DNA of 64,000 nt from Dillenia suffruticosa (Eukaryota > Streptophyta > Magnoliopsida > Dilleniales > Dilleniaceae). Below are positions 13,134 through 24,893 of the stretch, piece by piece. Under the pieces are notes generated by a model. The model made no database searches and had not been told where the DNA came from. It worked only from the letters and a program-made list of their open reading frames with translations. Made by a program: the position numbers and the translations under genes. The number at the start of each line of letters is the position of its first letter. The first letter of the stretch is position 1. The stretch spans positions 3,177,001 to 3,241,000 of the forward strand of contig JAVTVX010000027.1 of assembly GCA_033439265.1 (NCBI GenBank), read 5' to 3'.

Positions 13134-14330
13134 TATGCATGGGACGTCATGGAGAGCTTCTGGTCGTTTTCCTAGATCTCCTTCTGGATAATATTATTGT
13201 CATTTTCCTTTTTTTTTAAAAAAATTAAATTGTTTTAGAAAATTTATGCAACTGGGGTCATATTGGATTGGTTCTACTTCGGTTTGCTTGGGTTATGGCT
13301 TTGATTGGTTGATTGGATGTTGTTGGTATATTCGCAAGTGTCCTTTGACTCTATAATCATAAATTTCGCTCACTCCCTACAAACGAAATAAGCGCACGTG
13401 GCTTAATAGTGGATGAATGTTGTAGTGGAAGGCCGACAGTGGTCCAATGTGAGAATATTTCTCACAATTTTTGTTTTTAGTTCAATTAAATTCAATTCTT
13501 AATTGGACTCAAATTAAATCTAAGTATAAAATCTTCTGATATATATATTTTTTATAAATAAAACTTAAATTCAAATTTTATTTAATAAATATTATTATTC
13601 AATCTGAACTAATTAAATATTAATATTATTCAATGTATATAAACATACATAAATAAACGAGGATTTGTATTTTTTTTAAGTACAAATTCGTAGTTATAAT
13701 CTATTTAATAATTATATAACAAGATTTATTCTCATTGTACAACCCTAACCCTATAAACTCTATTAAAATCATTCACAGCCGAACAATTGACGATTGATCG
13801 ATCGTCATTCATAACCAACTCATGCGGATAATTGAAAATTTAGAGAATTTGTTTCGATCATTATGCTTGTAATGTAAATAAAAAGATGAAAATTAACATA
13901 TTTCATGGAAGAATGAAATTATACCATGTTATTCAAGTAGTAATAGAAACAAGCACATTAATTTACACATGCGTAATTAAAAAAAAAAATACGATTTTTT
14001 AAAACTTAAAATAATACAATTTTTTTTTAATATAATTTTGTCATATTATAATATCTTTATCCAGTTGTATTGTGGGATCGTGTTTCACGCGATCAGCGAC
14101 TTTGAATTAAAATGCTAGTAAGTCGGATTCAAGAACCTGCCGCCCCATGCTTGGATTCTTTTGAAGTCACAATCGTGATGCGAAATTTTATGCTGTTTAT
14201 ACCCAAGAAGCAAAAACCAAACAAAACTTTGATCTCCACCTCAAAATATTTCAAAATTCACAAAAATTTTGACACTTGGACATTAAAAAAAAATATATAT
14301 CTCATTTATGTAAAAGGGTGATTTCAAAAA
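13134..14330. other. Intergenic between convergent ERF and RPN5 genes
   Basis: AT-rich sequence. It must contain the 3' ends of both convergent genes. I recognise no further gene and no clear terminator signal. Confidence 0.6.
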
Positions 14331-14904
14331 CCATGCAAGGTGATTCTCTCTGGAAGGATCTAAATTTCAATAAGTACGTAGAAAGAAAGTTTTTCTTCCG
14401 CCAGCCTTCAACAGTATGAACAAGATCATCCCAGAAAGTTCATAAAAGCACATCAGCAAGGAATGGTAATTTGAAGTTGAAAAAATAACAATAACTTGAT
14501 CAACAATGAAACCCACATGCAATGTAATCTGCCTATGAAACAAAACCAAGAATCAAATATTTGGAACACTTGATTTGTTTGCATGGCTACAAGCCAGGCC
14601 CGTTCTACATCCTCTAGGTAGTCAAGTGATATGCTGGTAGTATACAATAGTTTAAACAAGCAAATCTTGCGTTTTCTATCCTCCAAAAGAAAGAACACTC
14701 GGCAATCACCTGATAAATGGATGCCTGGCTAAGCTGGCCAACCTTCATAATCCCTGCCTGGGCATGGACCAACCTGGAAAAGATAGAAAGAGTAAGCTTC
14801 ATTTAAACAAATTCCTCTGTTTCAACAATTTCTTTGTATTTGCTTATCCAAAACCATGTTAAAGGTGCAGGGAAGAGAGAGAGAGAGACCTGAAATGCTT
14901 GATT
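14330..14904 (-). other. Probable spliced 3'UTR of RPN5
   Basis: After the RPN5 stop codon the - strand shows a donor at 14889/14888 (CATTTCAG|GTCTCT), then a candidate 64-nt exon 14710-14773 bounded by a good acceptor (TCTTTTCCAG) and donor (TTATCAG|GTGATT), then further sequence. This suggests at least two introns in the 3'UTR. The exact 3' end is not visible. Confidence 0.45.
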
Positions 14905-17900
14905 TCAGTTGCCTCCAACTTTAAGAGCGGCTTTGTGGACCATGGTTTCCTTGTGAATTTGATGGCAACTCTTCTCCACAAGATCCAGCAGTTTCTCCAA
15001 GTTCATTGCCCATGAGTTGAGAATGTCATTGCTGTCCTTTGCTGTCTGGAAACACACTATTCCCCTTGGCCTGTCAATCTTAGCAACTAGGGACTTGGAC
15101 ACAACCATTTCAGATAGATGCTTCTCAGCTTCCTGACAAAGAAAGAGATATTGGTTAACATTTTTAGACAAGGCATCATGTTAAAACTGACATCCAGGCA
15201 GGCCATAAATGAAAGCAGGGAAGCAAATACAATAAGGCTCATATGCTGGTAAAATTTTATCTTAAAAAAAATCAACTTTATTTAGCAATTCAACTAAAAC
15301 AATCCTCAAAATGGTTGCTACCCTAAATATTTGATTCATGAGTACATTTATCTATTTTCACTTACACTAGGTCTGAACCCCTAACCTCCAATCTTGTCAA
15401 GAGTCAATGAGTCAATCCTCCTTTTATCATCAGACAAAAGACAAAGTCCATGCAAGTATTAAAGCAGGTTTAACTGCCATGAACCATGCAAAAATAGTAT
15501 AGTTCGAAAAATTCCAAGCCCCACAATATTGCATTAGTGTATACTCAGTCACATCAGTCGGGACTGAATTCTTCATATTATTAACATAATATTCTACGAA
15601 TTAGCATAAAGAGGAAAAAATTTTGAAGTATGCTGCACAGTCTCACACTTGCACACATGAAATACTAGTCATGAATAAATCCTAGTAATGAAAATAATAA
15701 ATTATAGGTTAAACCCCAATGTACCTGGATGCTAAGACACAAAAGATCTGCGAGTCTCTTCAATGTAATTCTTGAGTAATACTTAGAAACAACTAGGATG
15801 TTCTGAAAAACAAAAAACATAATCCAATAAGTGATCCCTGAAAGCACCAAGTCAGACAAAAGAAAAAAAGAATAAAAAACCTAATTTGTGCCTGAAAAAT
15901 ACATGTTCAATTATTCTCTGTCTCAGATCTTCTGCGGCTTTTTCTACCAAAGAGCCCCCAAGCAAATTCTTCTCACCCTCAAACTCATCCTTATATGCCG
16001 CCCAGAGATTAGTCCACTGGATGACCTCCATTGTGACCAATTGTTTCAGCAGCAATCTATGATGATAAGCAAGAGGAAATGAAGATGGAAAGTAAGGCTA
16101 TGTTCAAGGATTTATTTGCAAGAAAATAGAAAGGCAGAAAACACACCTGAAATTTGGAATTTCAGAAAGGTTCTTATCCTCCAGGGTGGAATTGAGAAGA
16201 CTGGATTGCATTGGATCATGGGGCGACAGAACCAAATACCAACAAATTTTCCTCAAGACCTACATATTTTGGAACTTTAAGAAGCTAACAACACATGAAA
16301 TAAATGCACATGCAGGGAAGGTGCTTTACCGGTATCCACTGTGCTGGGTCTTCTCTAACAGAAGGGATCTCATAGATTGCCTTATAGCAACGACATATCT
16401 CAAGGTAATCATTGTGATGTGAATAATACCTGTACATGAGGAACTATATGTCCATAACAAGAAAAGCATCCAGCTACAGCAAAAACAGAGCCAAAACCTT
16501 ACGCAACATATTTAGACAGTAAACTTTTTGAAACTATAACGTTCCATCAAACATCAATCCTGTCAATTTGCAATCGAATGCCAAGAAAGCACCACTTAGA
16601 TTAGAGAAAGAAGTTGCTCCACTCTCGGTTCTGCTATTTCCTTTCACATTAATGATGAAACTACTTCATCAAGAGAACTTGAGATTAAGCATCCTAGCAT
16701 TGTGCACAATTAGCACCATACTTCATCACTTGACTATACTAAATACGTCCCTAATTTGTCAACCAGGAATAGAGTGGTGATATCTTTCTTGCTTGATTGA
16801 TAAGGTCAACAGGAAAGAATAAAAAAAAAAAAACACTTACATCCCCAGAAGAGGTAGAATAAGTGAAGTTTATCTCACTAGATTGGGCCAACAAACTTTA
16901 GGATAGGGACATCAAAGTTCACAAGGATTTACTTATCATCATGCTGTAAACTAATAAAGGCTTTCTGACTCTTATCTCGTGGTTTGCTCTTAAGACAGTA
17001 ACTAGTTATTGGGCATTGTATTTTTCTTTTGTGAAGTAATTTTAGCTTTTCCTCTGCATGTGCCGAGAGCAACCTTCATTACAACAATCTATCATTTTCC
17101 CAGAATTCATCTTGGGGATTGCATTTATTGTAGGACTCATGCTACCTATTTCATAACATATTGTGTCCAAGTGGCACTTACAAAACTTGTGCAATCAACT
17201 TGCTAGCTAACTTCTTTTTTTTTTTTTTTTCTGTCAACAGATCTCACTAATCTTCTTTGATTTGCTGCTACTAAAACGCCACATTATTCACCCCTTCATG
17301 TTTAAACATCAGTAGTGAAATGACCATTGAATTTTTTTAACTCATGAGATGTGAACCATAGAATTCAAGCGGGTTGGATGAAGGGCATCTGGAATGCTTT
17401 ACGATCACACGATGCCATTGCATTTGAAGGGAAAGTTCTATAAAACCACGATTAGACCTATGCTATTGTATGACACTGAATGCTGGGTTATTAAACAACA
17501 ACAAAAGCAAAAGATGATTGTAGCAGCAATAAGGCTATTTAGGTGAATGTGTGGAAAAACTAGAAAAGATAAAATTAGAAATGAAGAAATTCGTAACAAA
17601 ATAGGAGTTAGTTCAATTGTGGATAAGATGCGAATATGTCATTTGAGATGGTTCGGACATGTGCAAAGAAGACCCAAAGATACACCGGTTAGGAGAACCG
17701 AGAACTTAAATATGAGAGATCTAATAAAACGGAAAGATAGACCGCTGAAAACTTGAATACAAGTTATCTATAAAGACATGGAAGTTAAGGGTTTAGAAAA
17801 GGAAACAGTTTTGGATAGGGATGAATGGCATAGAAAAATCCGCACAAATTAAACCAATATACTTTAGATATTTATCTATTGATTTATTTATTTGCTTTCC

Positions 17901-20900
17901 TTTTTCTTTTTCTTTTTCTTTTTCTTTTCTTTTATTTATCTATTATAGATATATATGTTTTATTTTCTTCAAATTTGTCTCTCAAATGGCCAACCCTAAA
18001 TATTGGGATTAAGGCTCAGATTGTTGTTGTTGTTGTAGAGGGCAAATGGACGAGAAGTAATGAAACCTGAGAGGGCTAATATAATCTCTATCTGCTTTCT
18101 CAATAATAAAGCCTTAAGTCCCCACCTTTACACATTTATTTAACAATTTGGCCTCCCATTTTGTGCAGCTCCTTAGCTGCCCAATGCTGTATGCTAGAAA
18201 TAAAAACAGCAACTACTTAAAAATTCTATCAGTAAGCAAGTGAAAACTTTAGAATCAAGCAACAACCCACCTCAACTTTCTATCACCTACTTTGTAAGCT
18301 AGTGTTTGTCTATTGCATAATCAATATTTTTAGATCAGTAAAACATAAAATTCTCTGAGGCCAAAAGGTAAAAATAAAATAGAAGTCACATGAGGGTCCC
18401 AATGTCACATTTATAAGTTCTCATTCACTAATTTCTCCTCTTCAGTGAAGTACTTTTATTGTTCTAGGAATTCATTAAACCAAATTGCATATTTATCAGC
18501 CATGTACTTCCAAACAAATATTTTATCCTGTTTCATCTTTCCTAAAACCCAATTCACCATAAACTACCACAACCAACAAGAATAGTAGAAATATTTAGCA
18601 CTACAAGAGTTATAAGGTTCCACCACATGTCCATTTGCCTCATCAAATCCTTTATAAAATAGATTCTGTATTCTTCTCTTATATCCTCTTCTTGACCCAA
18701 AACTCTTGATCAGCAGCTTTAACGCATTCGTCGGGCAAGTCTCTGCACTTATTTCCCCTTGTTTAGACATACTTTCAGAAGAAAATGTACTTCAACCAAG
18801 GGGGTGAATGAACTGAAAACAAATGAATTCATCTATTTAATATGTATTTTGGATTTTATCACTTGCATTGGGACAAAGGGAATATATGTTGACCATTGAA
18901 ATGCTTAAAAGTCAAATTGTTCAAGACCAAGCTCAAGAAAAGTACTCAATACTTGAAACCAACAAATAATAGCAATCAAGAGAGGAGACAGCAAAATTAG
19001 CTAGTGTAAGGAGAACACATGCAATCTGTCTTGAGATAAACAGAATAAGAAAAAAAAAGAATTAAACAATCTCTATTTAGGGGACTGATTTTGCATTCTC
19101 AAATCAATCGAATCAGATACATTATGGTTGTAAGAGGATTTTGTGTGGTGTTATTAGTGTTACAGTTCCAAATTCATGAGTGTGCAGAGGGTGGAGGAGC
19201 ACAAATTTTAAGCCACAGTTAATATCAAGCATCATCCCAAAAGTTTACTACAAATAGTCCCTTGCATCCACAAAAAACATAAACCAGGACACAAAGCATG
19301 AGAAGCTTTATTTAAATTTCACACAAACTATGGGAAGCAAAAAAAGAGTAAAATAAATACCAAGAATAACTAACTTACAACAGTCACTTACCTTATCATC
19401 AATTCATAGTATATACGTTTCAACTCTAACAATGATGGTATGTCAGCAGGAGCTTCTTCCACGACAGCCTCACCTTCCTTGGGTTTTTTCTTCTCTTTTG
19501 AAGTATCAGCATCAAAAACTCTTGGGCTGATCTTCCTTGAGAGAATTTGCGCACGCACATAATCCTGACGATCTAAACATAGACGAACCTAAGAAGTCGA
19601 ACAGTAAAGACAATGACAAGACATTAGCTTCCATATGTTTAAAATAACATAAAGCACTTCAAATTTCAGAGGATAAATATATCCTTAGAAAGAAGAAAAT
19701 GCAGGTAACTCCATACTTGCTCAAGGATAAAAGCAATTTTCTCCGTTTTTGCCATGGCACCAAAAGTCTCTACCTACAATTGCAAACCATCACAATGTCA
19801 GCAGAGAGCACCTGCAACTGTAAAGGCCATAAAGAAATCTATTTAGTAATAACACTATAAATTCTAGAAACAGCCAAGCCCATACTGACCGCAACTTCCT
19901 GCATCAAATCCGCCGCTTCGGCTAGAAGTCCCTGCTCTTCCTTAATCTTTGCAAGTTTCTTAATAAGCCGTGATCTTTCTATTTCAACATAGATCTAGAA
20001 TACAATGACACTTGTCAATCTAACAAATATAAATAAGTGAATCAAGAGATGAGCCAGGAAAAAAATTTATTGACATCTTCACCTTCCCAGCAGACACAGT
20101 GTTAAGTGTCTTGATGAGTTCCATTTTTGTTTCAAGATCTGGAGTCTGATCAATGTATTCCATAGCTTGCTGGACCACTGCCGTTGTAGCCTGTGTGAAC
20201 AAGACAAATGCATAATGACAATAGTAAGCTATCAACTCCACAGCACCAACCTTCTAAAGTAGGAAAACCTCAATATATTATAAAAGACTTCAAGGGAAAA
20301 AATACAACAGCCTTCATTAACAACAGAGACGTAGAAGTGGAAATCTCCATTTTGCTTTTTGCACATTTCACAGGCGGAGTTAAGGTAGTGCCAAAAAAAA
20401 AAGCTCTAAACAAGGGTAGTGCAACTTCAAATTTCTGAACAAGTGTCCAAAACTTGTTTTGCAGGTACAAAGATTGATAAAAGAAAGCAAGTAACTATTG
20501 ATTTCAAACACTGAAACATCAATGCTCTACTTGTGAAGGCCCGTCGAATGTGTAAACATGTGTCAGGCACGCTTCCACTCGTGTTCAAAAGAATTATTAA
20601 TTTAGAAAATGGACATAGCACCAACATGGCTGGCCAATTCAGGCTCACAACATGGAAGTAGCACCACAGTGAAAAGACAAGAAAATAAAGGGGCGCAATG
20701 ATCTGAGCCTACTTATGCAGGCTTAATTGTTAAGGAATGAATGGCAGAAGAGGAAAAGCTGTGCTAATGAATGTAATCAATTTGCAGTTAGTTTTGGGGC
20801 ACAAGCGATGGTTTGAGAGGTGTGTGATTGCTTAAAAGCAGATAGATGGGTGTAAAACAGCCGGATTAGCATAAAAAATGGCACGCAATTGAAGTAACAT

Positions 20901-21588
20901 AGTCAGAAGTTCAATTTCTTCATCTAACTATGGGGTTATCGCAGTAAGAAATTATCTCACCAAACAATTCTGCAGACTCCAAGAACCCTAACTTGCACCA
21001 ATACTGCTCAAAGACAATCATACGCATCATTAAACTAATAAAACAGGTAAAGAAAATATTCAAAAATCTAATTTAGAAATTCAAAACCCTAAAATTCCAA
21101 CAGAAAGCAGATCAGTATCTATCACTAAACAATGATCACATAATACAAACTCACAAACTTCCCCAAAAAGAAGCCCTAACTTGCACAAATAGGATCCCGG
21201 CACAGGTACGCACATAATCACACTAATCAAACTCAAATTAAAAACCTAAATTCCCAAATTCAAAACCCTAGAAAATGTAAACATAAAACAGTTAATTTTA
21301 AACCTTACCTGCTTCAGTTGACCTCTTCGTTTCGAGAGGAGCAGAATCTGATCATTGAGAGTCTTCCAAGCTTTGGCTTCAAAGCAAAGTTGGAGAATAT
21401 CGATGACCGCTTTCTTTGTTCCGGCGACATCTCCGGCGTTCCTCATTTGTTTCTCCACATTGAGAAGCGACTCTATTTGTGCATCTAGATTACCTCCTCC
21501 TTCCTACAAAGACCAAAAGCACAGGCGATGTTAGAGAGCGAGAGAGATTGCGAGATCTGGAATGTGAAATTGAGTGTGTCATTACCAT
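14905..21588 (-). CDS. RPN5: 26S proteasome lid subunit RPN5 (PSMD12)
   Basis: RPN5 is a PCI-domain scaffold of the proteasome lid, which positions the RPN11 deubiquitinase. Eleven coding exons, written high to low: 21588-21586, 21503-21309, 20190-20083, 19994-19890, 19773-19717, 19588-19392, 16429-16330, 16259-16147, 16056-15903, 15802-15725, 15132-14905. They join in phase to 445 residues; Arabidopsis RPN5 has about 442. The first coding exon contributes only the ATG: the next codes [14 protein letters not shown], matching the family N-terminus. Conserved blocks include [48 protein letters not shown], the charged [10 protein letters not shown] loop, and the C-terminal PCI region to [13 protein letters not shown]. 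No damage is seen. Intron 6 (16430-19391, about 3 kb) carries a LINE fragment in the opposite orientation. The gene is convergent with the ERF gene. Confidence 0.95.
17363..18033 (+). mobile_element. 5'-truncated RTE-type LINE inside RPN5 intron
   Basis: The + strand encodes a decayed C-terminal tail typical of plant RTE-clade LINEs: a GWMK...W block, then AMLY-like and ECWVIKQQ-like text, then [20 protein letters not shown], then [16 protein letters not shown]. The 3' end reads AATATTGGGATTAAGGCTCAG followed by a short (TTG) repeat, the usual RTE tail. Only the last part of the reverse transcriptase ORF and the 3'UTR remain; the reading frame is interrupted more than once, so it is dead. A CTTTTT-rich tract lies between ORF and tail. 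It is antisense to RPN5. I found no clear target-site duplication. Confidence 0.85.
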
Positions 21589-21619
21589 CTTGAAATCGAG
21601 GTCTGAAGCCCTAGGAAGA

Positions 21620-23230
21620 TAGAGGAATTGGATTGAGTAGGGGACTCGGAGTGATGAGGGTATTTCGTAGACGGGAAAACCGACGGGGGGAGAGAGAGAG
21701 TTGAAATGTAACCCCTGCAGTTTTATCAAAACCCTTTCTCAAGGAAGGACCTCTTCGGGTTTTCAGATGTCCCCTATCTTCTTCAAATTCGCGGAATGAC
21801 CCCACGCTCTTATCCTTCTTTGCTGGCGTGCCCCTGGATCTTATGAGCGTTCGAGTCGATGCCTTACTATTACACATATCTTACGTTTATGAAAATAAAA
21901 TTTGAACAACAAGGTAACATGTAAAACAAGATTCGATTTGAATTTTGAAAATAAAAAATTTTATATTAAAAAAAATTCTTTCAAAAAAAAGATTTGATAA
22001 CAGTTTGGATCAAATTAATTAGAATATAATTTCAAATAACGAATGATCCAGAAATCATAAAAAAAGACCATATAATTTCAATTATTACTTTTAAACCTTA
22101 TCCCCCAAAAAAAGTGAAGGAGGTAGTCAATGTAATATTTTTCTATTAATATTAGAATCATTATTTTTCCATATATCAACATATATATATTGAGTTATAA
22201 TTATCATAATAACATTTTAAAATATTAAATTTCTCATTTACATAGATTATATTATTGTAATTAATCCTATTAATCACTAGATGGGTAATTTGATAATGAT
22301 TAGATATTGCTAGGGAAAAGAATAAGAGCTCTTGATTTGTACTCGTAAATCGAAGTTGGATTTTGAATCAAATATTTTGAAAATGGATTTAAGGAATTCA
22401 TATTTTTACTTGGTTTCAAAAATCTTATAATTTAAGAGTTTCATTTCTAAATCCTATTTTTATTTTATTAATTTAAAAAAATCATATAAAAAGCTATCTT
22501 AACCCTCCTAATGACCGTCTAGGATTGATTTTGGCACAACACAACTCTGCAAACTGAGGGTGGTCCACTTGCACTTCACTATACGACCGCAACTGATAAT
22601 TTTTTTTTCATAAACAAAAGGAAAAAAAATAGATTATAATTATAAGTTATGATGCAAATTGAAAGATGCAGATAAAGGAAAGATGAAAGAAAGAAAAAAA
22701 TATCAGTCATTTAAAATTCTAATATGTAAGGTTTACGTGACATCCTATAAAACAAACATAAAAATAGTTAATCAAAATGACTAATTTAAATGAAACTTGA
22801 CTCTTCATAGACATATTTGAGATTTACGATCCTAGGAAAAATAGTATCTATGTAGATACGCTCAATGACTTTTTCTCATAATGAGAATGTATATAACGTT
22901 ATTCTAGTTTGGCATGGTATGGAATTAATTTATAATCATGAAATCGACTCAATTATCAAATTATAAATTATAAGTTCATAACCATAACCCATTACGATAC
23001 ACTTTTAATCAAAAGAATTTTATCAATTCCAACAATTAAAAAAATTCAAAATATATATTTTGATTTTTTTTATTTTATTATTTTAAATTGTCAAATTGAT
23101 TAATAATCTATTTTATTAATGAAAATAGGATTTTTTTTCTTTTTTTCTTATATATTTAAGAATTTTAATAGGAATCTATATCATTAGGAATAGATAAATT
23201 TGTGTCTCCACAAAATGCGTTGAGACGTAG
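21620..23230. other. Intergenic, AT-rich, no gene seen
   Basis: The first 100 to 200 bp are likely the RPN5 promoter and leader (CT/GA-rich, moderately GC). The remainder is very AT-rich with no supported coding region or structured repeat. Confidence 0.6.
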
Positions 23231-23234
23231 CAAT

Positions 23235-23410
23235 TGATTGGACATCTAGGGATAAAGCATTGTTTCGGTGTGGGTTGCGAGAGCAGTACCAAATCGAAAC
23301 AAACTCTAAATACTAGAGATAACCTCAAAATAACAGGGGTCAAGATCGTCGGCCAATGAGACGATGGAGGATAAGCTTTATCGTCGAGAGGGAAATAGCC
23401 GGGATCAACA
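23235..23410 (+). pseudogene. Plastid 23S rRNA fragment in nuclear DNA (NUPT)
   Basis: The stretch reads like plastid-type 23S rRNA: CTAGGGATAAAGCATTGTTT, then GTGTGGGTTGCGAGAGC, ACCTCAAAATAACAGGGGTC, then GAGACGATGGAGGATAAGCT and TCGTCGAGAGGGAAATAGCC. It is a partial, diverged copy with many C-to-T/G-to-A type differences from what I recall of plastid rRNA, as expected for old, methylated nuclear plastid DNA. It is not a working rRNA gene. Confidence 0.75.
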
Positions 23411-23574
23411 GCTAAAGCCCACATGTAATGATGGGAAGATCAAAAAATTGGAAGAAGAAATGATTTTTTGATCAGACACATGGAATTGACTAAGCATTTT
23501 ATTCGAACAAATATAAAATCAGAATGGACAGTTTCGATTTGTTTGGAAAATATAGATTATGACAATATATTCTG

Positions 23575-23745
23575 GATCATGAGATTCTTTTCTTTTAGAT
23601 AGGAAGGGTTGTTGAATAAAATATACTTCTAAATAATTGTTACATAGATCTTATATCTATGTATATAAAAAAGAAATCATATAACAAAGAGGATTTTTAT
23701 TTGTGTAAATGATACTTTGAACTTGGACTAAGCTTGGACGGGACA
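23575..23745 (+). pseudogene. Decayed plastid ycf2 fragment (NUPT)
   Basis: Reading + strand from about 23575 gives text such as DHEILFF, IGRVVE, NILLNNCYIDLISMYIKKKS and YFELG, with in-frame stops. This matches the ycf2 region [23 protein letters not shown] ... YFELGTS of plastids. Stops and substitutions show it is a non-functional nuclear copy. It follows the 23S rRNA fragment by only about 170 bp, although these genes are not adjacent in plastid genomes. The stretch between and the 130 bp after may also be plastid-derived but I could not place them. Confidence 0.7.
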
Positions 23746-24893
23746 TTTAGTTCATGTTGTTATTCCTAGACCTAGGGAGGAGTACATTCGATAGAACAAT
23801 TTCTTTGATGTATTACCAAATCTCCAAGAGGTAGGAAGTACATATAGAAGTACAAATGATAACCCTATACATATATGCCTATATATGTATTACCATAATA
23901 TATTGTAATTCTAATAAAATAATAAAAGAGGAGGATTTTCAATGCAAAATCTAAAAACATATCTCTTTATGGCATCGATACTAAGTGTTCTATGGTTCAA
24001 GTCTAAACACATACTTTACGAGCAGTGTATTTATCAAATTCAAAGTGGATTTGATCGTGAAAACGCTCCAATGTGATCGATTTTTCATCAACCCTTTGTT
24101 TTAGTTTATAAAAAATAATTAAAAATTATATAAATTTATGAATTATGACAAATCTATTCACTTTATCAATAATCGAGAGGAGACATCTCTATTTTTCCTT
24201 CGAAAATTTTTAGAATTACTACTTTTTTAGCTTTTAATTTGCCTTTGATCATCAAATAAATTGTGAATAACCTGTACTCCTCTCTTTAAAACAAGGAACC
24301 GCTTCTGAGTTTGTCAACGCTTGAAACAATTTTATCTTCTCCATATTACTATATCTTTAGAGTCACTTATTTTTTTTGTTGATTTCTAATTTTACAATGT
24401 ATTTGATTAGAATAGTGTAATTAAGAATTAAAATTTTTTTAAGAAAGAAAAATAACAGAAATATAGTATTTTTCTTAAGGCGGTCTACATGGGTCACCCA
24501 TTCAAGCAATCAGGTGGCATCAAATTGTATACTTGATATGAGATGCTATGGCCGAAGGGGAGGGGGAGAGGCGAATCAGCTCGTCGTCTCGTCTCCCATG
24601 AGCAAGGCCACAGAATCACCTCCTTATATCAGAGATTTCTGATTATAGTTTATAGTTTGCACTACAAACCCAGCAGGGCAGCATATATATATATATGTTG
24701 AAGTCGTAAGTGGAAGTACAATCCTCTCTATTTGTATAAATGTACCCTTCAAAAAGTTCAATGACGCTTCAACAGACTACATGAGCAACATGACCCTGCG
24801 CCTCTTGCCTTCCTTAGACTGTTTGCGTCTTACTTTTTGTATTAGCTTCAGAGAATGTCAAGATCCCTACTGGCTCTTAAAACTACAACTTCT
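23746..24893. other. Intergenic and probable 3'UTR of the S-acyltransferase gene
   Basis: AT-rich spacer. The part from roughly 24.7 kb to 24.89 kb is probably the 3'UTR of the - strand DHHC gene. A GC-rich patch near 24.55 kb (GAAGGGGAGGGGGAGAGGCG) stands out but has no coding meaning I can see. Confidence 0.5.

Noticed and set aside
23235-23410. Possible rRNA gene
   Set aside because: Only a short, diverged part of a 23S rRNA in AT-rich nuclear DNA next to a stop-ridden ycf2 piece, so it is treated as a nuclear plastid fragment.
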